Assembly: GCA_045565285.1 (NCBI GenBank)
Contig: JBJLFR010000026.1
Span: 1-64,000 of the forward strand
From: CACIIZ01 sp045565285
GTDB taxonomy: Bacteria > Pseudomonadota > Alphaproteobacteria > Rhodobacterales > Rhodobacteraceae
Direction: 5' to 3'
Length of the DNA stretch: 64,000 nucleotides
The notes beneath the pieces were generated by a model that had not been told where the DNA came from, did not search any database, and saw nothing but the letters and a program-made list of their open reading frames with translations. Positions 1 to 8,338 of the stretch are shown here, in pieces. A program made the translations under genes and the position numbers. The first letter of the stretch is position 1. Each line of letters opens with the position of its first letter.

Positions 1-352
1 AAATCTCAACATCTCCTACTACTAATCTCTTACCTATTCTTTTTATTTCAGAAATACCAATTAAATTAGATAATAAGGGTTTTTTAATAAAATTAATGGA
101 TACATTGGTTGTTACAGATTTCTCACCTAAATCTGTAGATGCAATAACAGCAATATAAAAGGATATATCTGCAAGTTCAAACATAGAAGGACCAGAAATT
201 GTATTACCAGGTCTTAAGTTATTATTATTTGATAAGAGTTTTACTTCACTGCAATTATTTTTTAAAGAAATAATTTCATATTTATTTGCAACCTGCGGAA
301 AAATAATTTTTATTTTTTTGGTAATCTCTTCAATTAATATTTGATTTTTCAT
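1..352 (-). CDS. Hotdog-fold (PaaI-like) thioesterase, C-terminus cut by window edge
   Basis: Reading the minus strand from the ATG at 352 gives an open frame of about 117 residues that runs off the start of the window. The stretch GPSMFELADISFYIA, followed about ten residues later by TTNVSINFIKKP, is the usual central helix and following strand of PaaI-type acyl-CoA thioesterases, with the helix Asp in the expected place. The family hydrolyses small or aryl acyl-CoA thioesters in the cytoplasm. The substrate cannot be read from sequence. It is divergent from the crotonase-like gene starting at 406, with only about 50 nt between them, so they share a promoter region and both concern acyl-CoA. 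The family call is fairly sure; the function is not. Confidence 0.75.
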   Translation of the reverse strand, partial: MKNQILIEEITKKIKIIFPQVANKYEIISLKNNCSEVKLLSNNNNLRPGNTISGPSMFELADISFYIAVIASTDLGEKSVTTNVSINFIKKPLLSNLIGISEIKRIGKRLVVGDVEI

Positions 353-405
353 TTCTTATTATCATAAGTTAAATAGATTTAGAAAAAAATAATATGGAGG
401 TTTAT

Positions 406-1194
406 ATGAGTGACATTCTTTTACATGAAGTCAAGGGTAAATCAGAAATAATAACATTTAATAATCCAGATAAATTAAATGTTTTGTCTGATGAAATGCT
501 AGGTTTATTACTTAATGCATTAGAAAAAGCATCTTTAAACTCAAAAACTAAAGTAGTTATTATAAAATCAACTGGTAAAGCATTTTGTGCTGGGCATGAC
601 TTAAAACAAATGCAAAATGCTAGAACTGCACAAGATAAAGGTATTAGTTACTTTAAAGATCTTTTCAAAAGATGTTCTAAAATAATGATTAAAATTAATA
701 ATTTATCAAAACCAGTAATTGCAGAAGTACAAGGAATAGCAACTGCAGCTGGTTGTCAACTTGTTGCAACCTGTGACATTGCAGTAGCATCAAAAAATGC
801 AAGATTTGGAGTTAATGGTGTTAATATTGGACTTTTTTGCTCTACACCTATGGTAGCCTTGTCAAGAAATATAAGTAGAAAAAAAACTTTTGAAATGCTA
901 GTTACTGGCGATTTCTTAAATGCAGATGAGGCAAAGGATGCGGGATTAATTAATCATGTTACTGAAGAAAGGGAATTATCAAATAAAACTAATGAAATCG
1001 CATTAAAAATTGCTGAAAAATATAAAAGAGTGGTTAAAATTGGAAAAAAAGCTTTTTATAATCAAGCAGAAATGAATCTAGAAAAAGCTTACGAATATAC
1101 AGCAAATATTATGGTAGAAAATATGATATATGAAGAAACGAATGAAGGAATTTCAGCTTTTATTGAAAAAAGAATACCTGAGTGGTCTGATTAA
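406..1194 (+). CDS. Enoyl-CoA hydratase/isomerase family protein, ECHDC3-like
   Basis: Crotonase-fold protein of 262 aa. I chose the ATG at 406 over the in-frame ATG at 394 because GGAGG (396-400) lies 5 nt upstream of 406, inside the longer version. The oxyanion-hole segment (GKAFCAGHDL) and second loop (GIATAAGCQL) are clear. The two catalytic glutamates of true enoyl-CoA hydratases (Glu144 and Glu164 of the rat enzyme) are replaced: Gln118 follows the GC of the second loop, and Gly138 stands where the second Glu should be. This pattern, together with GLFCSTP and a C-terminal RxPxWS, matches the ECHDC3 subfamily, whose reaction is poorly known. It is therefore probably not a standard beta-oxidation hydratase. 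It converges with ctaA. Confidence 0.85.
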   Translation: MSDILLHEVKGKSEIITFNNPDKLNVLSDEMLGLLLNALEKASLNSKTKVVIIKSTGKAFCAGHDLKQMQNARTAQDKGISYFKDLFKRCSKIMIKINNLSKPVIAEVQGIATAAGCQLVATCDIAVASKNARFGVNGVNIGLFCSTPMVALSRNISRKKTFEMLVTGDFLNADEAKDAGLINHVTEERELSNKTNEIALKIAEKYKRVVKIGKKAFYNQAEMNLEKAYEYTANIMVENMIYEETNEGISAFIEKRIPEWSD

Positions 1195-1215
1195 AAATAA
1201 ATTTAAGTAGTTTTA

Positions 1216-2292
1216 TCATTTATATAAAAATAAATTAAACCATAAATTTATACCTGCTAATAAAAGAAATACTGCAGATAACTGATGTATAACTCCCAAA
1301 GAAATAGGAACAGCATAAATAACTGCAAATATACCTACAAAAACTTGAGTAAAAACCAATAAAATCAGTATGTTGTAATCCTTTTTTATTGTTTGGTTTT
1401 GATCAGGATTTAATCTGTGTTTTATCCAAATAAATACACTAAATACAAAAATAAAATACCCCATTATCCTATGATTAAATTGAACGGTAGCTGGATTCTC
1501 TAAAAAGTTTTGGTAATAAGGTTCTAGACTTAAATAATCTTCAGGTACAAAATTATTATTCATTAATGGCCATTCATTATAACTTTTTCCAGCATCAATG
1601 CCAGAAACAAAAGCACCTAATGTTATTTGACAAAAAACAAAAATTATAAATAAACCTATCAAAAATTTTTCAATCGAAAAATTAGAAAAAAAAGTTAAAA
1701 GACTGATTTTTTGAAACCAATGATTATTAATTTTTATTAATAAAAAAATAAAAGATACAATTATCAAAGCTAGATTTAGATGTATAGCCAATCTATATGA
1801 AGCTACATCCAATAAATTTTTTTCGTTATTAAGGCCGGACTGTACCATCCACCACCCAATAAAAGCTTGAGTAAGACCTAAAAAACCTAATACAAAAAAA
1901 GAAATTTTAAAAAAAATAGGAAGTTTTGTTGAAATTAAAAAATAAAGAAATCCAAAAAACCAAAATAACCCAATTATGCGACCAAATTGCCTATGACCCC
2001 ATTCCCACCAATAAATAACTTTAAAATCAGAAATTGACATCTGGAAATTCTGTAACTTGAATTCATTAGTTAGCTTATATTGTTGGAATGAAAGTATCCA
2101 ATCAGAATTTGTTAAGGGAGGAATTGCACCTAAAATTGGTTCCCAATTTGTAATAGAAAGTCCAGAATCCGTTAATCTGGTAAGACCACCAATTAAAATC
2201 ATAAATAATAAAAGAAAAAGAAGACCAAATAACCAATAATTAACTGATGTATTATTATAAGGATGTAGATTTTTATTTGTTGAAATAAGCAT
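1216..2292 (-). CDS. ctaA: Heme A synthase (COX15/CtaA)
   Basis: Integral membrane protein of 358 aa with about eight predicted membrane helices. It oxidises the heme o methyl group to give heme a for cytochrome aa3 oxidase. The first periplasmic loop has GGLTRLTDSGLSITNWEP followed by the long PPL...W...F..YK segment typical of the alphaproteobacterial/mitochondrial COX15 type. WEWGHRQFGR gives a conserved heme-ligand histidine, and NHRIMGY and HQLSAV give the later histidines. Length is normal for the family. No other cytochrome oxidase gene lies nearby. It sits downstream of trmJ on the same strand, 55 nt away, with a small hairpin between. Confidence 0.95.
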   Translation of the reverse strand: MLISTNKNLHPYNNTSVNYWLFGLLFLLLFMILIGGLTRLTDSGLSITNWEPILGAIPPLTNSDWILSFQQYKLTNEFKLQNFQMSISDFKVIYWWEWGHRQFGRIIGLFWFFGFLYFLISTKLPIFFKISFFVLGFLGLTQAFIGWWMVQSGLNNEKNLLDVASYRLAIHLNLALIIVSFIFLLIKINNHWFQKISLLTFFSNFSIEKFLIGLFIIFVFCQITLGAFVSGIDAGKSYNEWPLMNNNFVPEDYLSLEPYYQNFLENPATVQFNHRIMGYFIFVFSVFIWIKHRLNPDQNQTIKKDYNILILLVFTQVFVGIFAVIYAVPISLGVIHQLSAVFLLLAGINLWFNLFLYK

Positions 2293-2327
2293 TATATTGA
2301 TGTAAATCTCTATTTTTTTTTTATTAT

Positions 2328-2344
2328 TGCGTCTTTCAGACGCA
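2328..2344. other. Small hairpin between trmJ and ctaA
   Basis: A perfect 7-bp inverted repeat (TGCGTCT, loop TTC, AGACGCA) lies between the trmJ stop and the ctaA start. It is GC-richer than its surroundings. On the minus strand, which both genes use, it is followed by A-rich sequence rather than a U-tract, so it does not look like a classic intrinsic terminator in that direction. It could be a pause or RNA-processing hairpin in the trmJ-ctaA mRNA. Confidence 0.3.
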
Positions 2345-2347
2345 TAT

Positions 2348-3073
2348 TTATTGTTTTTTATCTAAATTCTTTATTATACCAAATAAAGTTTTAAGATTTG
2401 ATCTTGTAAGCTTTAAACTATGGAAAAGATTATCAATATTTAAATTTAAACTCTCGACCTTATCTTCAGGCCAAAAATAACCTTTTTGTTTAAGTTGAGA
2501 TTTCAATTTTAATACAAATTTTTCAATATCTATTTTTTTTACATATTCCAACTCTTTTTCGATAACGTTTTTTTCAAAATTGTCTTTTTTAATGGTTTTA
2601 ATCCATTCATATGAAATTACAGCTACCGCATGAGATAAATTCAGTGATTTAAAATTTTTATTAACAGGAATTGAAATTATTGCATTAGAAGAAGATAATT
2701 CGTTTTTTTCTAATCCTGCTCGCTCTGAACCAAATAAAATTCCTACAGAATTTCCTTTATCCAAAAGTTTTTTTGCATATTTAATACCTTTTTCAGGACT
2801 AAAAACTTCTTTAGAATATTTTCTTGTTCTGATGGTTGTAGAAAATACAAAATTTAAATCATTAATTGCACTATTCAAATTACTATACAAAACAGCATTA
2901 TCAATTACACCACCTCCACCTGAAGATACAGTATTTGCTTTTGTATTAGGCCATCCATCCCTTGGTGAAATTAATCGCAAATTTTCTAAACCAAAATTAT
3001 ACATTATTCTAGCAGTAGCACCTATATTCTCTCCCAGTTGTGGTCTTGATAATATTATATGAGGTTTGGACAT
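2348..3073 (-). CDS. trmJ: tRNA (cytidine/uridine-2'-O-)-methyltransferase TrmJ-like, SPOUT family
   Basis: Protein of 241 aa in the TrmH/SpoU (SPOUT) superfamily. The N-terminus (ILSRPQLGENIGATARIM) is motif 1 with the catalytic Arg. ILFGSERAGL is motif 2 and the LNLSHAVAV stretch is motif 3, together forming the trefoil knot that binds AdoMet. The extra C-terminal helical region of about 80 residues is typical of TrmJ, which 2'-O-methylates tRNA position 32. Other family members cannot be fully excluded without a tree. It is divergent from icd across a spacer of about 130 nt. Confidence 0.85.
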   Translation of the reverse strand: MSKPHIILSRPQLGENIGATARIMYNFGLENLRLISPRDGWPNTKANTVSSGGGGVIDNAVLYSNLNSAINDLNFVFSTTIRTRKYSKEVFSPEKGIKYAKKLLDKGNSVGILFGSERAGLEKNELSSSNAIISIPVNKNFKSLNLSHAVAVISYEWIKTIKKDNFEKNVIEKELEYVKKIDIEKFVLKLKSQLKQKGYFWPEDKVESLNLNIDNLFHSLKLTRSNLKTLFGIIKNLDKKQ

Positions 3074-3097
3074 TATTTCCTAAAAAAAAGCTTGAAA

Positions 3098-3113
3098 CAT
3101 GTTAATAAACATG
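3098..3113. promoter_or_regulatory. Inverted repeat in the trmJ/icd divergent spacer (possible operator)
   Basis: CATGTT-AATA-AACATG is a perfect 6-bp inverted repeat with a 4-nt spacer, 25 nt upstream of the trmJ start and about 90 nt upstream of icd. The size and symmetry would suit a dimeric regulator, but in such AT-rich DNA a repeat this short can occur by chance. No regulator is suggested by neighbouring genes. Confidence 0.25.
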
Positions 3114-3203
3114 ATGATAGATAATACAAATATTTAATCGTTTAAACTATTAACAATCATCTCTCAAGGTTACAATAAATTCAGCACTATTGGTATAAAT
3201 AAG

Positions 3204-4415
3204 ATGCAAAATAAAATAAAAATCGAAACCCCCATTGTTGAACTTGATGGGGATGAAATGACAAGAATAATCTGGAAAACCATAAAAGAAAAATTAATAC
3301 TACCATTTTTAGATATAGACTTACATTACTACGATTTAGGTATTGAGGAACGAGATAATACCAATGATAAAGTTACTGTTGATGCAGCAAATGCAATAAA
3401 AAAGTTTGGTGTTGGTGTAAAATGCGCAACTATAACCCCTGATGAAGCAAGAGTTGAAGAATTTAATTTAAAAAAAATGTGGAGATCACCTAATGGTACA
3501 ATAAGAAATATTTTGGGTGGTGTAGTTTTTAGAGCGCCAATTATCTGTAAAAACGTACCAAGGCTAGTACCAGGCTGGACTGACCCAATAGTAATAGGAA
3601 GACATGCTTTTGGTGATCAATATAAAGCAACAGATTTTCTTTTTCCAGGAAAAGGAAAACTTACAATAAAATTTGAATGTGATAACGGTCAAGTCATTGA
3701 AAAAGAAGTTTTTGACGCACCTTCTAGTGGAATAGCCCTAGGAATGTATAATCTTGATAGTTCTATAATAGATTTTGCTAGAGCTTCATTAAATTATGGA
3801 TTGAAACTAGGATGGCCAGTTTATTTGTCTACAAAAAATACGATACTTAAAGCTTATGATGGTAGATTTAAGGATTTATTTCAAAAAGTTTATGAAGAAG
3901 AATTTAAAGAAGATTTTGAAAAAAGCAATATTGTTTATGAGCACAGATTAATTGATGATATGGTTGCTGCTGCCTTAAAATGGTCTGGTTCATTTGTTTG
4001 GGCATGCAAAAACTATGATGGTGATGTACAATCAGATACAGTAGCTCAAGGTTTTGGATCTTTAGGACTAATGACTAGTCAACTAATGACGCCAGATGGA
4101 AGAACTCTTGAGGCTGAGGCAGCTCACGGAACAGTTACAAGACATTATAGGGAACATCAGAAAGGAAATGAAACGTCTACTAATTCAATAGCATCAATCT
4201 ATGCTTGGACTGGTGGCCTAAAGCATAGAGCTAATTTGGATAAAAATAAAGAACTCGAAGAATTTGCCTTAAAACTTGAAAACGTAGTTTTAAAAACTGT
4301 TGAAAACGGTTACATGACCAAAGATTTAGCAATACTTATTGGCAAAGAACAAAATTGGTTAAACACATCTCAATTTATTGAAAAAGTAGAAGAAAACTTA
4401 ATAAAAGAACTTTAG
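3204..4415 (+). CDS. icd: NADP-dependent isocitrate dehydrogenase (mammalian-type homodimer family)
   Basis: Cytoplasmic TCA-cycle enzyme of 403 aa converting isocitrate to 2-oxoglutarate and CO2 with NADP. Its length and its ELDGDEMTRIIW N-terminus place it in the eukaryote-like subfamily rather than the E. coli type, as is common in alphaproteobacteria. Substrate-site segments are visible: KMWRSPNGTIRNILGG, and the metal-site Asp stretch DDMVAAALKWSG. AHGTVTRHYREH is the NADP-binding region. VVFRAPI has Ala where most relatives have Glu (FREPI), a small oddity. It is convergent with alaS, the two stops being 12 nt apart, and no terminator is visible between them. Confidence 0.95.
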   Translation: MQNKIKIETPIVELDGDEMTRIIWKTIKEKLILPFLDIDLHYYDLGIEERDNTNDKVTVDAANAIKKFGVGVKCATITPDEARVEEFNLKKMWRSPNGTIRNILGGVVFRAPIICKNVPRLVPGWTDPIVIGRHAFGDQYKATDFLFPGKGKLTIKFECDNGQVIEKEVFDAPSSGIALGMYNLDSSIIDFARASLNYGLKLGWPVYLSTKNTILKAYDGRFKDLFQKVYEEEFKEDFEKSNIVYEHRLIDDMVAAALKWSGSFVWACKNYDGDVQSDTVAQGFGSLGLMTSQLMTPDGRTLEAEAAHGTVTRHYREHQKGNETSTNSIASIYAWTGGLKHRANLDKNKELEEFALKLENVVLKTVENGYMTKDLAILIGKEQNWLNTSQFIEKVEENLIKEL

Positions 4416-4427
4416 GTTTTTTAAAAT

Positions 4428-7091
4428 TTAATTTTCTTTTATAAATATTTCAATATTTTTAATTATTTCTTTTTGAGTAATTTCGTCACTACCCCCTCCT
4501 TGAGCAAAATCGGGTCTACCTCCACCTTTGCCATTAGATAATTGATTTAATATTTTAATAATTTCTGAAGCGGAATACTTATCAGTTAGGTTACTTGTTA
4601 CGCCTACTGTGTAAATAATTTTATTATCCTGATTAGATAAATTTAATATTATACTTTTATCAAACTTTTTTTTACAATCATCCGTTAATGATCGCATTTC
4701 TTTTATTGGTATATTTTGAAGTTTATTAACCACAAATGACACCCCTTTTATTACCTTAATTTCGTTTGATTTATCTAGTGAAGGAATAGCTGAAGAAGTT
4801 ATTTTTAATCGATCAATTTTTTGTGTAAATGATTTTTTATCTTTTATAAGTGTAATTAACCTCTCATTTACAGACTCTATAGGTATCTTTAGGATAGTAG
4901 TAATTTGATCAATGTAAGAACGGTTTAATTGTAAATACTTTACAGCATTTAGCCCTGTTAATGCTTCTATACGACGAACACCTGAGCTGGAAGCAATTTC
5001 TGATTTTATTATAAAGGAACCTATCATTCCCGTTCTTTGCACATGGGTGCCACCACATAGTTCCATAGAATATCTTTTATTTTTGGAAGAAGCTTTTGAA
5101 ATTACAGTTTGATTAAACCCCATCATTATAACTCTAACTTCATTATCATATTTTTCACTAAAAAGAGCTTGGGCACCCAATTTCTTAGCTTCATCAATAT
5201 CCATCAATCTTGTATCTATTATTGTATCTTCAAGAATATGCTTATTGACAATTTGCTCAACTTTTTCAATTTCATACTTGCTCATAGCTTTATTGCTTGA
5301 AAAATCAAATCTTAACCTCTCAGAATCATTCAAAGATCCTCTTTGATTAACTTGAACTCCAATAACGTCCTTTAATGCTTGATGCATCAAATGAGTTGCT
5401 GAGTGGTTAGCAGCTATAGATCTTCTTTTATTAAGATCTACAGTTAGTTTCACTAAATCACCATTATTAATTTGTCCTTTAATAATATTAATCTTATGAA
5501 TTATTAAACCAGATATTTTTTTAATATCTTCTATTTCAGCTTCAAATATTTCATTATTTATATACCCAGAATCTGAAATTTGACCTCCACTTTCGGCATA
5601 AAAAGGTGACTGATTAAAAATTACTTCAGCAGAATTACCCTCAGCTACTCTATCTGTAGTTCTACCATTTAATACAATTGCTAGCACCTTAGCTTGAGCG
5701 ATTAAATTGTTATAACCAAGAAATTCAGTAGAATCCAAATTATTTGCGAGATCAAACCATACTTGATCTATTTTTCTTTCTCCAGAACCTATCCATGCAT
5801 TTCTTGCCTTTTCTTTTTGTTTCTCCATTGAAATATTGAAACTTTTCATGTCCACTTCTAAATTAATTTCTCTTACAGCATCTTGAGTAAGATCAATAGG
5901 AAAGCCATAAGTGTCATACAGTTTGAACGCTAATTCACCAGAAAACTTTTCTCCCTTGTTCAATCTTTTAATTTCTTTATCTAACAGTTTTAAGCCTCTA
6001 TCTAAAGTTGACCTAAATTTTATCTCCTCATTCAGCAAGCTTTCCTCAATTAAATCTTTTGCTTCAATTAATTCAGGGAATGCAGCTCCCATTTCTCGGG
6101 TTAAAGAAGATACCATTTTATGGAGCATCGGTTCATTAACTCCTAAAAAATGAATATGTCTCATAGCCCTTCTCATTATTCTTCTTAATACATATCCTCT
6201 TCCCTCATTAGAAGGGAAAATACCTTCCGCAATTAAAAAGGATATCGACCTAATATGATCAGCTATAACTCTATGATGAATATTAAATTTTCCATCTACA
6301 TTCTGATTAGATAGATTTGCTGATTCTTCTATTAGGGCTCTCATTAAGTCAGTATTATAATTATCGTGTGTTCCTTGAAGGACAGCGCCCATTCTTTCTA
6401 AACCCATACCAGTGTCTATTGAAGGCCTTGGAAGATTTTCTCTTCTATCTCCATCTAACTGATCATACTGCATAAAAACAAGATTCCAAATTTCTACAAA
6501 TCTATCCCCATCTTCATTTGGTGAACCTGGTGGTCCACCATTAATTTTGGAACCATGATCAAAAAATATTTCAGAGCAAGGACCACAAGGACCCGTTGGT
6601 CCCATCGACCAAAAATTATCAGTAGTATTAATTTTGATTATTTGGGAATCAGATAGGCCAGCATATTTTTTCCAAATATCGATGGCTTCTTTGTCATTAT
6701 GAAAAACAGTAACTAAAAGTCTATCTCTAGGTAATGAAAACTCTTTGGTTATTAAATCCCATGCCAAAGGAATTGCAGTTTCCTTGAAGTAATTCCCAAA
6801 TGAAAAATTACCTAACATTTCAAAAAAAGTATGATGTCTAGATGTATATCCAACATTATCTAGATCATTATGTTTTCCTCCAGCTCTGAGACATTTTTGA
6901 CTTGTAACAGCTTTATCGTAAGAACGTCTCTCTATTCCAGTAAATACATTTTTGAATTGAACCATTCCAGAATTCGTAAACATAAGAGTAGGATCATTAC
7001 TTGGAACAAGTGTTGAACTTTTTACCTCTTCATGCCCATGCTTTTTAAAATAGTTTAAAAAAGTAGATCGAATTTCTGCTAGACCTGCCAT
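4428..7091 (-). CDS. alaS: Alanyl-tRNA synthetase
   Basis: Full-length class II synthetase of 887 aa. The N-terminal catalytic domain includes TNSGMVQFKNVF (motif 1 region) and GPCGPCSEI. Motif 3 lies around GRGYVLRRIMRRA. The editing domain carries the zinc-binding HSATH and CGGTH motifs. The C-terminal C-Ala part ends with GGGRPDFAQGGG. It charges tRNA-Ala and clears mischarged Ser and Gly. It lies 54 nt downstream of recA on the same strand, so it is probably partly co-transcribed with recA, an arrangement also seen in other bacteria. Confidence 0.98.
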   Translation of the reverse strand: MAGLAEIRSTFLNYFKKHGHEEVKSSTLVPSNDPTLMFTNSGMVQFKNVFTGIERRSYDKAVTSQKCLRAGGKHNDLDNVGYTSRHHTFFEMLGNFSFGNYFKETAIPLAWDLITKEFSLPRDRLLVTVFHNDKEAIDIWKKYAGLSDSQIIKINTTDNFWSMGPTGPCGPCSEIFFDHGSKINGGPPGSPNEDGDRFVEIWNLVFMQYDQLDGDRRENLPRPSIDTGMGLERMGAVLQGTHDNYNTDLMRALIEESANLSNQNVDGKFNIHHRVIADHIRSISFLIAEGIFPSNEGRGYVLRRIMRRAMRHIHFLGVNEPMLHKMVSSLTREMGAAFPELIEAKDLIEESLLNEEIKFRSTLDRGLKLLDKEIKRLNKGEKFSGELAFKLYDTYGFPIDLTQDAVREINLEVDMKSFNISMEKQKEKARNAWIGSGERKIDQVWFDLANNLDSTEFLGYNNLIAQAKVLAIVLNGRTTDRVAEGNSAEVIFNQSPFYAESGGQISDSGYINNEIFEAEIEDIKKISGLIIHKINIIKGQINNGDLVKLTVDLNKRRSIAANHSATHLMHQALKDVIGVQVNQRGSLNDSERLRFDFSSNKAMSKYEIEKVEQIVNKHILEDTIIDTRLMDIDEAKKLGAQALFSEKYDNEVRVIMMGFNQTVISKASSKNKRYSMELCGGTHVQRTGMIGSFIIKSEIASSSGVRRIEALTGLNAVKYLQLNRSYIDQITTILKIPIESVNERLITLIKDKKSFTQKIDRLKITSSAIPSLDKSNEIKVIKGVSFVVNKLQNIPIKEMRSLTDDCKKKFDKSIILNLSNQDNKIIYTVGVTSNLTDKYSASEIIKILNQLSNGKGGGRPDFAQGGGSDEITQKEIIKNIEIFIKEN

Positions 7092-7145
7092 TAATTTTTC
7101 TTTAGTTACTTGGTTTCATAATCTTTTTGGAGAATTAAATTATTT

Positions 7146-8219
7146 TTAATTAGTTTCTTTAGAGGAATTATCCTCAATTAAATTTGTTATTATATTTTGA
7201 TTTAAACCATTGGCACTTCTAATTTTTTCTTCAATCTCTAGAGCAGTATCATGGTTATCAATTAAAAACTTCTTAGCATTCTCCCTACCTTGACCAATTC
7301 TTTCATCGCCATATGAAAACCATGCGCCAGATTTTTCAATAATGTCAAATTTAACACCTAAATCAATTATTTCACCCACTTTTGAAATACCTTCTCCATA
7401 CATAATATCAAATTCAACCTGCTTAAAAGGTGGAGATACTTTATTTTTAACAACTTTTACCCTTGTGGAATTTCCAATTACTTCATCACGGTCTTTAAGT
7501 GCACCAATTCTCCTAATATCTAGCCTAACTGAAGCATAAAACTTTAATGCATTTCCTCCAGTTGTAGTTTCAGGGCTTCCAAACATTACTCCAATTTTCA
7601 TTCTAATCTGATTTATAAAAATAACCATGCAATTGGATCTACTAATGGCACCGGTAAGCTTTCTCATAGCTTGACTCATTAATCTAGCTTGTGCCCCAAC
7701 TTGGGCATCCCCCATATCCCCCTCTAATTCGGATCGAGGGGTTAAAGCAGCTACTGAATCAACCACAACTAATGAAACAGCTCCAGATCTAACTAAAGTC
7801 TCAGTTATTTCTAAAGCTTGTTCTCCTGTATCTGGTTGAGAGATTAATAATTCATCTAAGTTAACTCCAAGTTTTTTTGCATAACCAGGGTCTAATGCAT
7901 GTTCAGCATCAACAAAGGCACATATGCCTTCTTGTTTTTGCTCTTCGGCAACTACATGCAAAGCTAATGTAGTTTTACCTGAACTTTCAGGCCCATAAAT
8001 TTCAATAATTCGCCCTTTCGGTAATCCACCAATACCTAAAGCAATATCCAAACTTATTGAGCCAGTTGAAATAGATTCTATGTCAATAACAGGATTATCT
8101 TGACCAAGTTTCATAATTGAACCTTTACCAAAATTTCTTTCAATCTGTGATAGGGCTGCTTCGAGTGCTTTATCTTTATCCATTGGTACTCTTTCTGAAA
8201 AATTAATTAACTTCGTCAT
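7146..8219 (-). CDS. recA: Recombinase RecA
   Basis: Protein of 357 aa, normal length for the family. The Walker A (GPESSGKTTLA), Walker B (VVVDSVAAL), L1 loop (ELEGDMGD) and L2 loop (GSPETTTGGNALKFYAS) are intact. It forms filaments on single-stranded DNA for homologous recombination and triggers LexA self-cleavage. The start at 8219 is supported by AAGGA 7-8 nt upstream. A GTTC-N7-GTTC site 84 nt upstream of the start implies SOS control. alaS follows on the same strand. Confidence 0.98.
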   Translation of the reverse strand: MTKLINFSERVPMDKDKALEAALSQIERNFGKGSIMKLGQDNPVIDIESISTGSISLDIALGIGGLPKGRIIEIYGPESSGKTTLALHVVAEEQKQEGICAFVDAEHALDPGYAKKLGVNLDELLISQPDTGEQALEITETLVRSGAVSLVVVDSVAALTPRSELEGDMGDAQVGAQARLMSQAMRKLTGAISRSNCMVIFINQIRMKIGVMFGSPETTTGGNALKFYASVRLDIRRIGALKDRDEVIGNSTRVKVVKNKVSPPFKQVEFDIMYGEGISKVGEIIDLGVKFDIIEKSGAWFSYGDERIGQGRENAKKFLIDNHDTALEIEEKIRSANGLNQNIITNLIEDNSSKETN

Positions 8220-8302
8220 ATCTCATTCCTTATTTCATATCTTTGTTTATCTATCAACATTACAAAAAAGATAAATAATTAAATTTAGTTTATTTTCCAA
8301 AT

Positions 8303-8317
8303 GTTCACTTTATGTTC
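8303..8317 (-). promoter_or_regulatory. Predicted LexA (SOS) box upstream of recA
   Basis: The sequence GTTC-ACTTTAT-GTTC is an exact match to the alphaproteobacterial LexA consensus GTTC-N7-GTTC. Its inner edge is 84 nt upstream of the recA ATG, within the spacer between rsmB and recA. Position and gene are exactly where a LexA operator is expected in this class. lexA itself is not in the window. Confidence 0.72.
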
Positions 8318-8338
8318 TAATATATAATATTAAATTTT

